A DNA stretch of 64,000 nucleotides from Aquitalea sp. LB_tupeE (GTDB lineage Bacteria > Pseudomonadota > Gammaproteobacteria > Burkholderiales > Chromobacteriaceae). The notes below the pieces were generated by a model that saw nothing but the letters and a program-made list of their open reading frames with translations, made no database searches and was not told where the DNA came from. The stretch lies in assembly GCF_013391415.1 (NCBI RefSeq), contig NZ_JACAXB010000011.1, positions 113,478-177,477 on the forward strand, written 5' to 3'. The number at the start of each line of letters is the position of its first letter. Positions within the stretch are counted from its first letter, which is position 1. The translations under genes and the position numbers were made by a program. Positions 46,409 to 55,684 of this stretch are shown here, piece by piece.

Positions 46409-47077
46409 ATGAACAGGCATTCAGATAAATCCATGACAGAAAACTGTCCAATCGCGCGTTGGCGCAGGAAGAAGGAAGCACGGCCGGCCGAAATTCTGGA
46501 TGCAGCACTGATCCAGTTTGTCGAAAAGGGCTACCGCGCCACCAAGATGGAAGACATAGCCCGCGCCGCAGGCGTGACCAAAGGCACGCCCTATCTTTAT
46601 TTCCAGAACAAGGAAGAGATTTTCAAGGCGATCGCCCGTAGCACCATTGTTGCCAATCTGCAGCAACTGGCCCAGGTTGCGGCCGACTTCCAGGGGAGTA
46701 CCAGCGCGCTGTTTCATCACATGATAGAGCACTGGTGGCAAGAGGTAGGCTCTGCGCCATCCGCCGGCCTGTGCAAGTTGATGATTGCCGAAGCAGCCAA
46801 TTTCCCGGAACTTGCACAGTTCTACTTTGAAGAAGTGATCGCCCCCAGTAACCAGATGCTCAGCACAGTGCTGGAGCGCGGCATCGCCAGCGGCGAATTT
46901 CGCGAAGTGTCGCTGGAACATACCGTGGATGCCCTGCTGGCCCCTCTGCTGACCACGATGATTTTCAATCACTCCTTCGCCCAGCTGCCCGGCTGCTGCA
47001 TCGGCTCCACCAAGGACCCGCTCGGCTTCCTCAAGGATGCGCTTGATCTGGTATTGCACGGCCTGAAAAAGAACTGA
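46409..47077 (+). CDS. TetR-family repressor of the adjacent efflux operon
   Basis: The 222-residue protein has the TetR HTH near residues 25-70: ILDAALIQFVEKGYRATKME and DIARAAGVTKGTPYLYFQNK, then EEIFKAIARS. The C-terminal domain is an alpha-helical ligand pocket (ALFHHMIEHWWQEVGSAPSA). Start is ATG at 46409, or possibly Met9; neither has a good ribosome binding site. It precedes the MFP gene by 14 bases in the same direction, so it is probably co-transcribed with and represses the tetR-MFP-RND-OMF operon. Confidence 0.93.
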   Translation: MNRHSDKSMTENCPIARWRRKKEARPAEILDAALIQFVEKGYRATKMEDIARAAGVTKGTPYLYFQNKEEIFKAIARSTIVANLQQLAQVAADFQGSTSALFHHMIEHWWQEVGSAPSAGLCKLMIAEAANFPELAQFYFEEVIAPSNQMLSTVLERGIASGEFREVSLEHTVDALLAPLLTTMIFNHSFAQLPGCCIGSTKDPLGFLKDALDLVLHGLKKN

Positions 47078-47091
47078 CAGGAACACTGCCA

Positions 47092-48171
47092 ATGTCCATT
47101 CCCTTCCGACTCGCCAGTCTGGTAGCCCTCACCCTGCTGCTGAGTGCTTGCCAACAGCATGACAACAGCGTGGAAGAAATCCGCCCGGTACGCATCACCA
47201 CTGCCGGGACGCCTGGCAGCCAGCCTAGCGATAGTTTTGCCGGGCAGATCCGCGCCCGCACCGAAACCGACCTTGCTTTTCGCATTGGCGGCAAGATTAT
47301 TGCCAAGCTGGTGAACAGTGGCGAACACGTAAAAAAAGGCCAGGTTCTGGCCCGCCTTGACCCCAGCGACACCAGCCTGGATATCAGTGCCAAACAGGCG
47401 CAGCTGGCGGCGGCGGAGTCCGACCTTGCACAACAGCAACTGAACCTGCAACGTTATCAGCAGTTGCTGGCCAAGCAATTCATCAGTCAGGCGCAGGTAG
47501 ACAGCCAGCAAAATGGCGTCAATGCCGCCCGCGCCAAACGGGATGAAGCCCGTGCCCAACTGAGCGCCAGCCGCAATCAGGGCAGCTACACCCAATTGCT
47601 GGCTGATGCCGACGGGATTATCAGCCAGATTTCAGCCGAACCGGGTCAGGTGGTGGCCGCCGGACAGCCGGTGGCAAGTCTGGCACACGATGGTGAGCGG
47701 GAAGCTGCCATTCAGGTGCCGGAAAATGCCTTGCAACAGGTGCGCCAACAAAAGCAATTTGCCGTCACCCTGTGGGCCGGCCAACAACAGTTTGCAGGCA
47801 GCTTGCGTGAACTGGCCGGCGATGCCGACCCTGCCACCCGCACCTACGCCGCCCGGATCAGCCTGCCTCATGCCAGCGCACTGGCACTGGGTCAGACAGT
47901 TACCGTCACCCTGAGCGGCAATGGTGCAAGCCAGACTCAAAGCCTGCGTCTGCCGCTGACCGCCTTGCTGGACGAGCAGGGCAAGCATTATGTGTGGGTG
48001 GTGGATGACAAGACCTTGCGCGTCAGCCGTCGTCCGGTCGTCGTACAGCGCATTGACAGCCAGAGCGTCACCCTGCAGGGCGGCGTGCGGCCGGGTGAAA
48101 AAGTGGTCAGCGCGGGCGTACACCTGTTGCACGACCAGCAGCGCGTCACCTTGCTGCAAGGTGCCTTGTAA
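47092..48171 (+). CDS. RND efflux periplasmic adaptor (MFP), lipoprotein
   Basis: The 359-residue protein has a lipoprotein signal (LVALTLLLSAC, Cys about residue 20). Standard adaptor parts follow: lipoyl/barrel-sandwich halves (ETDLAFRIGGKIIAKLVNSG; GSYTQLLADADGIISQISAE), a helical hairpin (about 95-165, ISAKQAQLAAAESDLAQQQL), beta barrel and membrane-proximal domain (VRPGEKVVSAGVHLLHDQQR). It links the inner-membrane pump to the outer-membrane channel. The stop of this gene abuts the RND start, so the operon is tightly coupled. Substrate unknown. Confidence 0.94.
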   Translation: MSIPFRLASLVALTLLLSACQQHDNSVEEIRPVRITTAGTPGSQPSDSFAGQIRARTETDLAFRIGGKIIAKLVNSGEHVKKGQVLARLDPSDTSLDISAKQAQLAAAESDLAQQQLNLQRYQQLLAKQFISQAQVDSQQNGVNAARAKRDEARAQLSASRNQGSYTQLLADADGIISQISAEPGQVVAAGQPVASLAHDGEREAAIQVPENALQQVRQQKQFAVTLWAGQQQFAGSLRELAGDADPATRTYAARISLPHASALALGQTVTVTLSGNGASQTQSLRLPLTALLDEQGKHYVWVVDDKTLRVSRRPVVVQRIDSQSVTLQGGVRPGEKVVSAGVHLLHDQQRVTLLQGAL

Positions 48172-51100
48172 ATGAAAAAACTCAATCTGTCGGAATGGGC
48201 GCTGCGTCATCAGGCGCTGGTGCTGTACTTCATGGTGATGCTGATGGTATCCGGCCTGTGGGCCTATACCCAGCTGGGCCAAAAGGAAGACCCGGAATTC
48301 ACCTTCAAGGCCATGCTGGTGCAAACCTACTGGCCGGGTGCCAAGGCGGTGGAGGTCGAACAGCAGATCAGCGACCGGCTGGAAGAAAAACTGCAGGAAA
48401 TGCCGGAAATCAAGTACGTGCAGAGTTACAGCAAGCCGGGCGAATCCCTGCTGCTGATTACTCTGCGAGAGGACGTCCCGGCCAAGAATGTGCAGTCACT
48501 GTGGTATCAGGTGCGCAAAAAGCTGGGCGATGTACGTCACAGCCTGCCCACCACCACGCAAGGGCCCTTCTTCAACGACGAGTTCGGCGATACCTTCGGC
48601 AACATCTATGCCTTCACGGGTGACGGTTTCACACCGGAAGAGCTGCGCCGTGTGGTGGACCAGGCCAAAGAGGAAATCCTGCGCGTACCGGATGTCGCCA
48701 AGGTCAACCTGATTGGCGAGCAGAGCGAGAACATCTACATCGACCTGTCCAGCAGCAAGCTCGCTTCGCTGGGCCTGGACACCAGCACCATCTGGAGCGC
48801 TCTGCAACAACAGAACGCCATGATGCCGGCTGGCACGTATGAAACCGCCAGCGACCGCATCTGGGTGCGCCCGACCGGCAATTTCAGCACGGTGGAATCC
48901 GTCGCCAACACGCCCATCATTGCCAATGGCAAGAACCTGCGCCTGGGCGATATCGCGCAGATTCATCGCGGCTTTGTCGACCCGCCCAGCTTCCGCATGC
49001 GTTTCAATGGCCAACCGGCGCTGGGCCTGGCCATCACCATGAAAAGCGGTGGTGATGTCCTGCAACTGGGTGAGCACCTGGACGCCACCCTCAAGCAAAT
49101 CCAGTCCAAGCTGCCGGTGGGCATCGAGATTCACGCGGTTTCCGACCAGCCCAAGGTGGTCAAGAGTGCCGTCAGTGAATTCATGCGCTCGCTGATCGAA
49201 GCCGTGCTGATTGTGCTGGCGGTCAGCTTCTTCAGTCTGGGCCTGCGTACCGGCGTGGTGGTGGCGCTGTCCATCCCGCTGGTGCTGGCCATGACCTTCC
49301 TCGCCATGTACTTCTTCAAGCTGGACTTGCAACGCATCTCGCTGGGCTCGCTCATCATTGCGCTGGGCCTGCTGGTGGACGACGCCATCATCGCAGTGGA
49401 AATGATGGCGCTGAAGCTGGAACAAGGCTGGAACAAATTCCAGGCCGCAACCTACGCCTACACCAGCACCGCCTTCCCCATGCTGACCGGCACACTGATT
49501 ACCGCCGCCACCTTCCTGCCGGTGGGGCTGGCCAAATCCGACGCGGGCGAATATGTGTTCAGCCTGTTCGCCGTGGTGGGTCTGGCCCTCATCCTGTCCT
49601 GGATAGTCGCGGTGGTGTTCACCCCTTTCCTGGGTTACAAACTGCTGTCGGAGAAAACCGCACATCACCAGCAGCACGATGTCTATGACAAACCCTTCTA
49701 TCTGCGCTTCCGCAGCCTGCTGGAATGGTGTCTGCACTACCGCAAAACCGTGATTGCCATCACCCTGGGCATTTTCGTGCTGTCCTTGCTGGCCTTCCGC
49801 CTGCTGGTGGCGCAGCAGTTCTTCCCCTCGTCCAACCGGCCGGAGCTGATGGTGGACCTGTGGCTGCCGCGCGGTGCCAGCTATGCCGCCACCGAAAGCG
49901 AAGTGAAAAAACTGGAAGCGCTGATCCGCCAGGACAAAAATGTGCGCAGCGTCACCAGCTATGTCGGCAGCGGCAGCCCTCGCTTTTATTTACCGCTGGA
50001 TCAGCAACAGCAGCACCTGAACTACGCCCAGCTGATGGTGATGACCGGTGACGAGCATGTGCGCGAGCTGGTGAAGAGCCGTATCGAACAGATTTTCGAT
50101 CACGACTTCCCCCTGGTACGCGGCCGCGTCACCCGACTGGAAAACGGCCCGCCGGTGGGCTACCCTGTGCAGTTCCGCGTGATGGGGCCGGACCATGACA
50201 AGATCCGCGCCATTGCCGCCGAAGTGGAAAAAATGGTCAGAGCCAATCCGGCCACCCGCCATGTCAACATCAACTGGGGCGAGCAGCTGAAGGCGCTGCG
50301 CATCACGCTGGATCAGGACAAGATCCGCCTGCTGGGCATCAATAGCCAGTCCTTGTCCCAACAGCTGCAAATGCTGATTTCCGGAGCCACCGTCACCGAC
50401 TATCGCGATGGCAACCGCACCGTCGGCATCGTGGCGCGGCTGAACAAGCAGGAGCAGAGCGATGTCGCGGCACTGGGCAATTTGCAAGTGCAAACCAGCA
50501 GCGGACGCTTTGTACCGGTGTCGCAACTGGGCAAGATTGACTATCAGCCGGAAGAATCCATCATCTGGCGGCGCAACCGTCTGCCCACCATTACCGTCAA
50601 TGCCGACGTGGCCGATGGCGTGCAGGGCGATGATGTCTCCACCGCGCTGTGGCCGCAGATGCAGCAGTTGGAACAGACGCTGCCGCTGGGCTATCACATC
50701 GAACTGGGCGGCTCGCTGGAATCCAGCAGCAATTCACAAACGGCCATTGCCGCAGTAGCACCATTCATGATCGTGGTGGTGCTCACCCTCTTGATGCTGC
50801 AATTGCACAGCTTCCAGCGCACGCTGATGGTATTGCTGACTGCACCGCTAGGCATGATAGGGGTCACGCTTACCCTCATCCTGTTCCAGGCACCATTCGG
50901 CTTTGTCGCCATGCTGGGGGTGATTGCCCTGTCCGGCATGATCATGCGTAACTCGGTGATCCTGGTGGATCAGATCGAACATGACATCAGCGAAGGCATA
51001 GACCGCCACGAAGCCATTATCGGCTCGACGATACGGCGCTTCCGCCCCATCATGCTCACCGCACTGGCGGCCATCCTGGCCATGATTCCACTCACCCGCA

Positions 51101-51234
51101 GCACCTTCTGGGGGCCGATGGCGGTGGCCATCATGGGTGGACTGCTGGTGGCCACGGTACTGACCCTGCTGTTCCTGCCGGCCCTGTATGCTCAGTGGTT
51201 CAAGGTGGACCGTCCGCAAAAGAGAACAACATGA
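48172..51234 (+). CDS. RND-family efflux pump, inner-membrane component
   Basis: The 1020-residue transporter has the 12-helix RND topology with two large periplasmic loops (about 35-335 and 555-865). The proton-relay region in helix 4 reads LGLLVDDAIIAVEMMALKLE with the paired Asp. Helix 10-12 segments include LGVIALSGMIMRNSVILVDQ and PMAVAIMGGLLVATVLTLLF. Length fits the shorter AcrB/TriC-like proteins rather than heavy-metal CzcA types, since no metal-binding signature is evident in helix 4. It starts directly after the MFP stop and overlaps the OMF start by four bases (ATGA). Confidence 0.95.
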   Translation: MKKLNLSEWALRHQALVLYFMVMLMVSGLWAYTQLGQKEDPEFTFKAMLVQTYWPGAKAVEVEQQISDRLEEKLQEMPEIKYVQSYSKPGESLLLITLREDVPAKNVQSLWYQVRKKLGDVRHSLPTTTQGPFFNDEFGDTFGNIYAFTGDGFTPEELRRVVDQAKEEILRVPDVAKVNLIGEQSENIYIDLSSSKLASLGLDTSTIWSALQQQNAMMPAGTYETASDRIWVRPTGNFSTVESVANTPIIANGKNLRLGDIAQIHRGFVDPPSFRMRFNGQPALGLAITMKSGGDVLQLGEHLDATLKQIQSKLPVGIEIHAVSDQPKVVKSAVSEFMRSLIEAVLIVLAVSFFSLGLRTGVVVALSIPLVLAMTFLAMYFFKLDLQRISLGSLIIALGLLVDDAIIAVEMMALKLEQGWNKFQAATYAYTSTAFPMLTGTLITAATFLPVGLAKSDAGEYVFSLFAVVGLALILSWIVAVVFTPFLGYKLLSEKTAHHQQHDVYDKPFYLRFRSLLEWCLHYRKTVIAITLGIFVLSLLAFRLLVAQQFFPSSNRPELMVDLWLPRGASYAATESEVKKLEALIRQDKNVRSVTSYVGSGSPRFYLPLDQQQQHLNYAQLMVMTGDEHVRELVKSRIEQIFDHDFPLVRGRVTRLENGPPVGYPVQFRVMGPDHDKIRAIAAEVEKMVRANPATRHVNINWGEQLKALRITLDQDKIRLLGINSQSLSQQLQMLISGATVTDYRDGNRTVGIVARLNKQEQSDVAALGNLQVQTSSGRFVPVSQLGKIDYQPEESIIWRRNRLPTITVNADVADGVQGDDVSTALWPQMQQLEQTLPLGYHIELGGSLESSSNSQTAIAAVAPFMIVVVLTLLMLQLHSFQRTLMVLLTAPLGMIGVTLTLILFQAPFGFVAMLGVIALSGMIMRNSVILVDQIEHDISEGIDRHEAIIGSTIRRFRPIMLTALAAILAMIPLTRSTFWGPMAVAIMGGLLVATVLTLLFLPALYAQWFKVDRPQKRTT

Positions 51235-52535
51235 AACATCCTGCCCGATTCACGCCCTTGCTGCCTGCACTGGCCCTGCTGCTGGCCAGCACCAGCAGTT
51301 TTGCCTTCGACCTGAGCGAAGCCTGGCAGGCCGCCCGCAGTTACAACAGCGACTACGCCGGCTCGCGTGCCGACCTTGAGGCCGGTCGCGAACTGGCCGT
51401 ACAAGGCCGCGCCCAGCTGTTACCACAAGTCGGCCTGACTGGCAGCTACAGCCATACCAACCCCACCCAGCCAGCAGGCCAGGCCACTTACGACAGCTCC
51501 GGCTATGGCATTCAGTTGGCACAGCCCTTGTTTGATATCAGTAAATACAGCGCCTATCAGAAAGGCAAAATCGCCAGCCAGCAGGCCGACACCAGCTTTG
51601 GTGCTGCCGAACAACAGCTGATGGTGGACATCGCCCGCGCCTACTTTGACGTCCTGCTGGCCGAAGACACCCTGACTGCCACCCGCGCTAGCAAGAAGGC
51701 GTACCAGACCCAGCTGCAACAGGCCAAAACCGCATTCGATCTGGGAACGGCCACCATCATCGACACCCACGAAGCCCAGGCTGGTTTTGACGCTGCCAGC
51801 GCCAAGGAAATCGTGGCGCTCAACCAGCAGGAAATCAGCCAGAACAATCTGCGTCGGCTCACCGGGCTGGACCCGCGTGCCATCCAGCCACTCAAAGCGC
51901 AACTGCCCCCTCCCCCCGCTGGCGATTTGCAAAGCTGGCTGGAACTGGCCACCCACAACAGCCTGGCCCTGCGCGCAGCTGAACAGGCCTTGCAATATGC
52001 CAGCCAGACCGTCACCGAAAAACGCGGCAACCAATTACCGGTGGTGGCGCTCAATGCAGGTTTCAACGACAACCGCAGCAATCAGAACGGTGCACTACCT
52101 GTCACCCGTGGCAGCAGCATCGGCGTGTCGGTCAGCCTGCCGCTGTTTGCCGGTGGCGGCATCAACTCGCAAATCCGCGAAGCACTGGCCAAGGAGGAAT
52201 CCGCCCGCGACAAGCTGGAATCCACCCGCCGCCAGCTACGCGAGGATGTACGCAAGAGCTGGCTGGGCGTGACCAATGGCGCAGCCCTGGTACGGGCACA
52301 ACAGCAGTTGCTGGTATCAGCCAAAAGCAAGGTGGACTCCACCAAGCTGGGCAAGGAAGTCGGCATCCGTACCAATCTGGATGTATTGCAGGCCGAGCAG
52401 TCTTACTACGATGCCATGACCAGCCTGGCCACCGCCAAATACGACTACCTCACCGCGCGCCTGCAACTGGAACAAGTGGCCGGCACGCTGGATGAAGGCC
52501 GGCTGCAAATCGTGAACGCAGCAATCCGCCATTAG
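51231..52535 (+). CDS. TolC-family outer-membrane efflux channel
   Basis: Starting at the ATG at 51231, which overlaps the RND stop, the 434-residue protein has a signal peptide (LLPALALLLASTSSFA) and two OEP repeats with long coiled coils: FDLSEAWQAARSYNSDYAGS near the start, ADTSFGAAEQQLMVDIARAY, and YDAMTSLATAKYDYLTARLQ near the end. There is no lipobox, unlike OprM; it is closer to TolC/AprF. It completes the tripartite export complex with the two preceding gene products and is followed by an intrinsic terminator. Confidence 0.94.
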   Translation: MKHPARFTPLLPALALLLASTSSFAFDLSEAWQAARSYNSDYAGSRADLEAGRELAVQGRAQLLPQVGLTGSYSHTNPTQPAGQATYDSSGYGIQLAQPLFDISKYSAYQKGKIASQQADTSFGAAEQQLMVDIARAYFDVLLAEDTLTATRASKKAYQTQLQQAKTAFDLGTATIIDTHEAQAGFDAASAKEIVALNQQEISQNNLRRLTGLDPRAIQPLKAQLPPPPAGDLQSWLELATHNSLALRAAEQALQYASQTVTEKRGNQLPVVALNAGFNDNRSNQNGALPVTRGSSIGVSVSLPLFAGGGINSQIREALAKEESARDKLESTRRQLREDVRKSWLGVTNGAALVRAQQQLLVSAKSKVDSTKLGKEVGIRTNLDVLQAEQSYYDAMTSLATAKYDYLTARLQLEQVAGTLDEGRLQIVNAAIRH

Positions 52536-52561
52536 ACAAATTTGCCATTTGTGATCAAATA

Positions 52562-52591
52562 GGGCTACTGTTTGCGCAGCAGCCCTTTTTT
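52562..52591 (+). terminator. Terminator after the efflux operon
   Basis: GGGCT-A-CTG and CAG-C-AGCCC (52562-52585) form a stem with one mismatch, followed by six Ts. It lies 27 bases after the channel gene stop. Confidence 0.75.
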
Positions 52592-52633
52592 CATGGTGTG
52601 CTTGTCTTGCAACAAGTGTTTAACTTTTCGATG

Positions 52634-52668
52634 CAGGTGTAGCTTTTTGCTAAACACCTGATTAGAAT
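52634..52668 (+). promoter_or_regulatory. Dyad and -10-like box upstream of gabT
   Basis: CAGGTGT (52634-52640) and ACACCTG (52654-52660) form a 7-bp inverted repeat, with an inner AGC/GCT. TAGAAT (52663-52668) just downstream is a -10 candidate, but no good -35 is placed for it. The dyad may be an operator for gabTD or a hairpin left from the upstream terminator region. Evidence is weak. Confidence 0.3.
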
Positions 52669-52807
52669 CAAACCACTCTGGAAAACGCCAGAAACTGGCC
52701 CAGCCAACTGGTTGACACTGATAAAAGCATCGCCAAATGCCCTAGGTGCTCCAGCATTCATGTTCAGGACAATGCCACCAGGCACCCCAATCTTTAGGAG
52801 AGATGGA

Positions 52808-54073
52808 ATGAGCAACAAAGATCTGATGCAACGCAAGGCCGATGCAACCCCGCGCGGCGTGGGCGTCATGTGTACTTTCTTTGCCGACAAGGCCAAGAAC
52901 GCCGAAGTATGGGATGTTGAAGGCAATCGTTACATCGACTTTGCTGGTGGTATCGGCGTACTGAATACCGGCCATCTGCATGCCAAGGTACAGGCTGCCG
53001 TGGCCGAACAACTGAACAAGTTCAGCCACACCTGCTACCAGGTTGTGCCTTACGAATCCTATGTTGCCGTGGCCGAAAAGCTGAACAAGCTCAGCCCCGG
53101 CAACTTCGCCAAGAAAGCCGCCTTTTTCAGCACGGGTGCTGAAGCAGTCGAGAACGCCATCAAGGTAGCGCGCGCTGCTACCGGCCGCCCGGGTGTGATC
53201 GCATTTGGCGGCGCCTTCCACGGCCGTACCATGCTGGGCATGGCACTGACCGGCAAGGTTGCCCCGTACAAAATCGGCTTTGGCCCGTTTGTTGGCGAGA
53301 TCTACCACGCCGCTTACCCGAACGCCCTGCATGGTGTATCGGTTGAAGATTCGCTGGCCAGCATCGAAAAACTGTTCAAGTACGACATCGAAGCCAAGCG
53401 CGTTGCCGCCATCATCTTCGAACCGGTACAAGGCGAAGGTGGTTTCTACTCTGCCCCGGCAGAATGGGTGCGCGCCATCCGCAAGCTGTGTGACGACAAC
53501 GGCATCGTGATGATTGCCGACGAAGTACAAGCCGGCTTCGCCCGTACCGGCAAGCTGTTTGCCATGGAACACTTCGACGTTGCCGCCGACCTGACCACCA
53601 TGGCCAAGTCGCTGGCTGGTGGTTTCCCGCTGGCCGCACTGGTGGGCAAGGCCGAACTGATGGACGCACCGGCACCGGGCGGCCTGGGTGGTACTTATGC
53701 TGGTAGCCCACTGGGCCTGGCTGCTGCCAATGCCGTTATCGATGTGATCCAGGAAGAAAACCTGCTGGAACGTTCCAACAAGCTGGGCGACCTGCTGAAG
53801 GAAAAACTGCACAGCCTGAAGAAGGACATCCCGCAGATCGCCGACATCCGTGGCCTGGGTGCCATGGTAGCTGTTGAATTCAACAAGCCGGGCACTCACG
53901 AGCCGGATGCCGAATTCACCAAGAAGGTACAGACCAAGGCACTGGAATCCGGCCTGATCCTGCTGACTTGCGGCGTGTACTACAACGTGGTTCGCTTCCT
54001 GTTCCCGCTGACCATCGAAGACGAAGTGTTCGCCGAAGCGCTGGCCAAGCTGGAAGCCGCACTGAAGGCCTGA
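52808..54073 (+). CDS. gabT: 4-aminobutyrate aminotransferase
   Basis: Starting at [20 protein letters not shown] (ATG 52808, AGGAG upstream) the class III PLP aminotransferase has 421 residues. Visible features are [20 protein letters not shown], the PLP phosphate site [20 protein letters not shown], the cofactor Asp in [20 protein letters not shown] and the Schiff-base Lys in [18 protein letters not shown]. It transfers the amino group of GABA to 2-oxoglutarate, giving succinate semialdehyde, which the next gene's product oxidises. The gabT-gabD order and 89-base gap fit one operon. Confidence 0.94.
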   Translation: MSNKDLMQRKADATPRGVGVMCTFFADKAKNAEVWDVEGNRYIDFAGGIGVLNTGHLHAKVQAAVAEQLNKFSHTCYQVVPYESYVAVAEKLNKLSPGNFAKKAAFFSTGAEAVENAIKVARAATGRPGVIAFGGAFHGRTMLGMALTGKVAPYKIGFGPFVGEIYHAAYPNALHGVSVEDSLASIEKLFKYDIEAKRVAAIIFEPVQGEGGFYSAPAEWVRAIRKLCDDNGIVMIADEVQAGFARTGKLFAMEHFDVAADLTTMAKSLAGGFPLAALVGKAELMDAPAPGGLGGTYAGSPLGLAAANAVIDVIQEENLLERSNKLGDLLKEKLHSLKKDIPQIADIRGLGAMVAVEFNKPGTHEPDAEFTKKVQTKALESGLILLTCGVYYNVVRFLFPLTIEDEVFAEALAKLEAALKA

Positions 54074-54162
54074 TCCGTCACGGACTGATGATGACGGCCA
54101 ATCCCGGCAACGGGGTTGGCCGTCTGCACGCACACCATCCTCCACCCATTCTGGAGAGAAAC

Positions 54163-55623
54163 ATGCTGAATCTGAAAGACCCCTCCCTGCTCAAGCAGCA
54201 GTGCTACATCAACGGCCAGTGGCTGGATGCTGACAATGGCGAAACCATCCCGGTCACCAACCCGGCCACCGGTGAAGTGATTGCCAGCGTACCGAAAATG
54301 GGCAAGGCGGAAGCCGAGCGCGCCGTAGCCGGTGCCGCCGAAGCCTTCAAGAGCTGGAAAAAGAAATCCGCCAAAGAGCGCTCCGTCATCCTGCGCCGCT
54401 GGTTTGAACTGATGATGGCCAACCAGGACGACCTGGCTGTTATCCTCACCAGCGAACAAGGCAAGCCGCTGACCGAAGCCAAGGGCGAAATCGCCTACGG
54501 CGCTTCCTATATCGAATGGTATGGCGAAGAAGCCAAGCGCCTGTATGGCGACACCATTCCAGCTCCGGCATCCGACCGTCGCATTCTGGTCACCAAGGAG
54601 CCGATCGGCGTTACCGCCGCCATCACGCCGTGGAACTTCCCCAATGCCATGATCACCCGCAAGGCTGCCCCGGCGCTGGCCGCTGGCTGCCCGATGGTGG
54701 TACGCCCGGCTAGCCAGACTCCACTGTCGGCTCTGGCCATTGCCGTACTGGCCGAACGTGCCGGCATTCCGGCTGGCGTGTTCTCGGTACTGACTGGCAG
54801 CTCCAGCGAAATCGGTGCCGTGCTGACCGGTAGCGACACCGTGAAGAAATTCTCCTTCACTGGCTCTACCGAAGTGGGTCGCAAGCTGATCGCCCAATGT
54901 GCCGACACCGTCAAGAAAGTGTCGATGGAACTGGGCGGCAACGCACCGTTCATCGTATTTGATGATGCCGATCTGGATGCCGCCGTTGAAGGCGCGATGA
55001 TTTCCAAGTACCGCAATGCCGGCCAGACCTGCGTCTGCGCCAACCGCATTCTGGTACAGGATGGCGTGTACGATGCCTTCGCCGAAAAATTTGCCGCCGC
55101 CGTGGCCAAGCTAAACGTGGGTAACGGCCTGGAAGCCGGCATCACCCAAGGCCCGATGATCGACCAGAACGCCGTGGCCAAGGTGGAAGAGCACATCGCC
55201 GATGCCCTGGCCAAGGGTGGCAAGCTGATCGCCGGTGGCAAGCGCCACGCACTGGGCCACAGCTTCTTCGAACCGACCGTGATCACCAACGTGACCCCGG
55301 CCATGAAGGTGGCCAAGGAAGAAACCTTCGGCCCGCTGGCTCCGGTTTTCCGCTTCAAGACCGAAGAAGAAGCCATCCAGATGGCCAACGACACCGAGTT
55401 CGGCCTGGCCAGCTACTTCTATGCCCGTGATGTGGGTCGTATCTTCCGCGTCTCCGAAGGTCTGGAATACGGCATGGTTGCCGTCAACAGCGGCCTGCTG
55501 TCCAACGAAGCCGCACCGTTCGGTGGCGTGAAGCAATCCGGCCTGGGCCGCGAAGGCAGCAAGTACGGTATTGAAGACTACCTGGAAATCAAGTACGTCT
55601 TGCTGGGCGGCCTGGACAAGTAA
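54163..55623 (+). CDS. gabD: Succinate-semialdehyde dehydrogenase (NADP+)
   Basis: Starting at [20 protein letters not shown] (ATG 54163, GGAGAG upstream), the 486-residue aldehyde dehydrogenase matches GabD length. Signatures are [34 protein letters not shown] at the Rossmann site, the general-base Glu in [20 protein letters not shown] and the catalytic Cys in [20 protein letters not shown]. The second Cys two residues on is the one used in redox control of E. coli GabD. It completes the GABA shunt to succinate. A bidirectional terminator follows. Confidence 0.95.
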   Translation: MLNLKDPSLLKQQCYINGQWLDADNGETIPVTNPATGEVIASVPKMGKAEAERAVAGAAEAFKSWKKKSAKERSVILRRWFELMMANQDDLAVILTSEQGKPLTEAKGEIAYGASYIEWYGEEAKRLYGDTIPAPASDRRILVTKEPIGVTAAITPWNFPNAMITRKAAPALAAGCPMVVRPASQTPLSALAIAVLAERAGIPAGVFSVLTGSSSEIGAVLTGSDTVKKFSFTGSTEVGRKLIAQCADTVKKVSMELGGNAPFIVFDDADLDAAVEGAMISKYRNAGQTCVCANRILVQDGVYDAFAEKFAAAVAKLNVGNGLEAGITQGPMIDQNAVAKVEEHIADALAKGGKLIAGGKRHALGHSFFEPTVITNVTPAMKVAKEETFGPLAPVFRFKTEEEAIQMANDTEFGLASYFYARDVGRIFRVSEGLEYGMVAVNSGLLSNEAAPFGGVKQSGLGREGSKYGIEDYLEIKYVLLGGLDK

Positions 55624-55637
55624 GTCCGGCTACCACG

Positions 55638-55665
55638 AAAAAAGGCCGCGTTTGCGGCCTTTTTT
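55638..55665. terminator. Bidirectional terminator after gabD
   Basis: Arms AAAAAAGGCCGC (55638-55649) and GCGGCCTTTTTT (55654-55665) are perfect complements with loop GTTT. It ends gabTD on the plus strand and the unknown gene on the minus strand. Confidence 0.92.
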
Positions 55666-55684
55666 ATTGCGATAGCGGCACAGT

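Noticed and set aside
52742..54145. A 467-codon minus-strand frame opposite gabT
   Set aside because: It is the antisense shadow of a clearly identified aminotransferase and has no ribosome binding site or domain.
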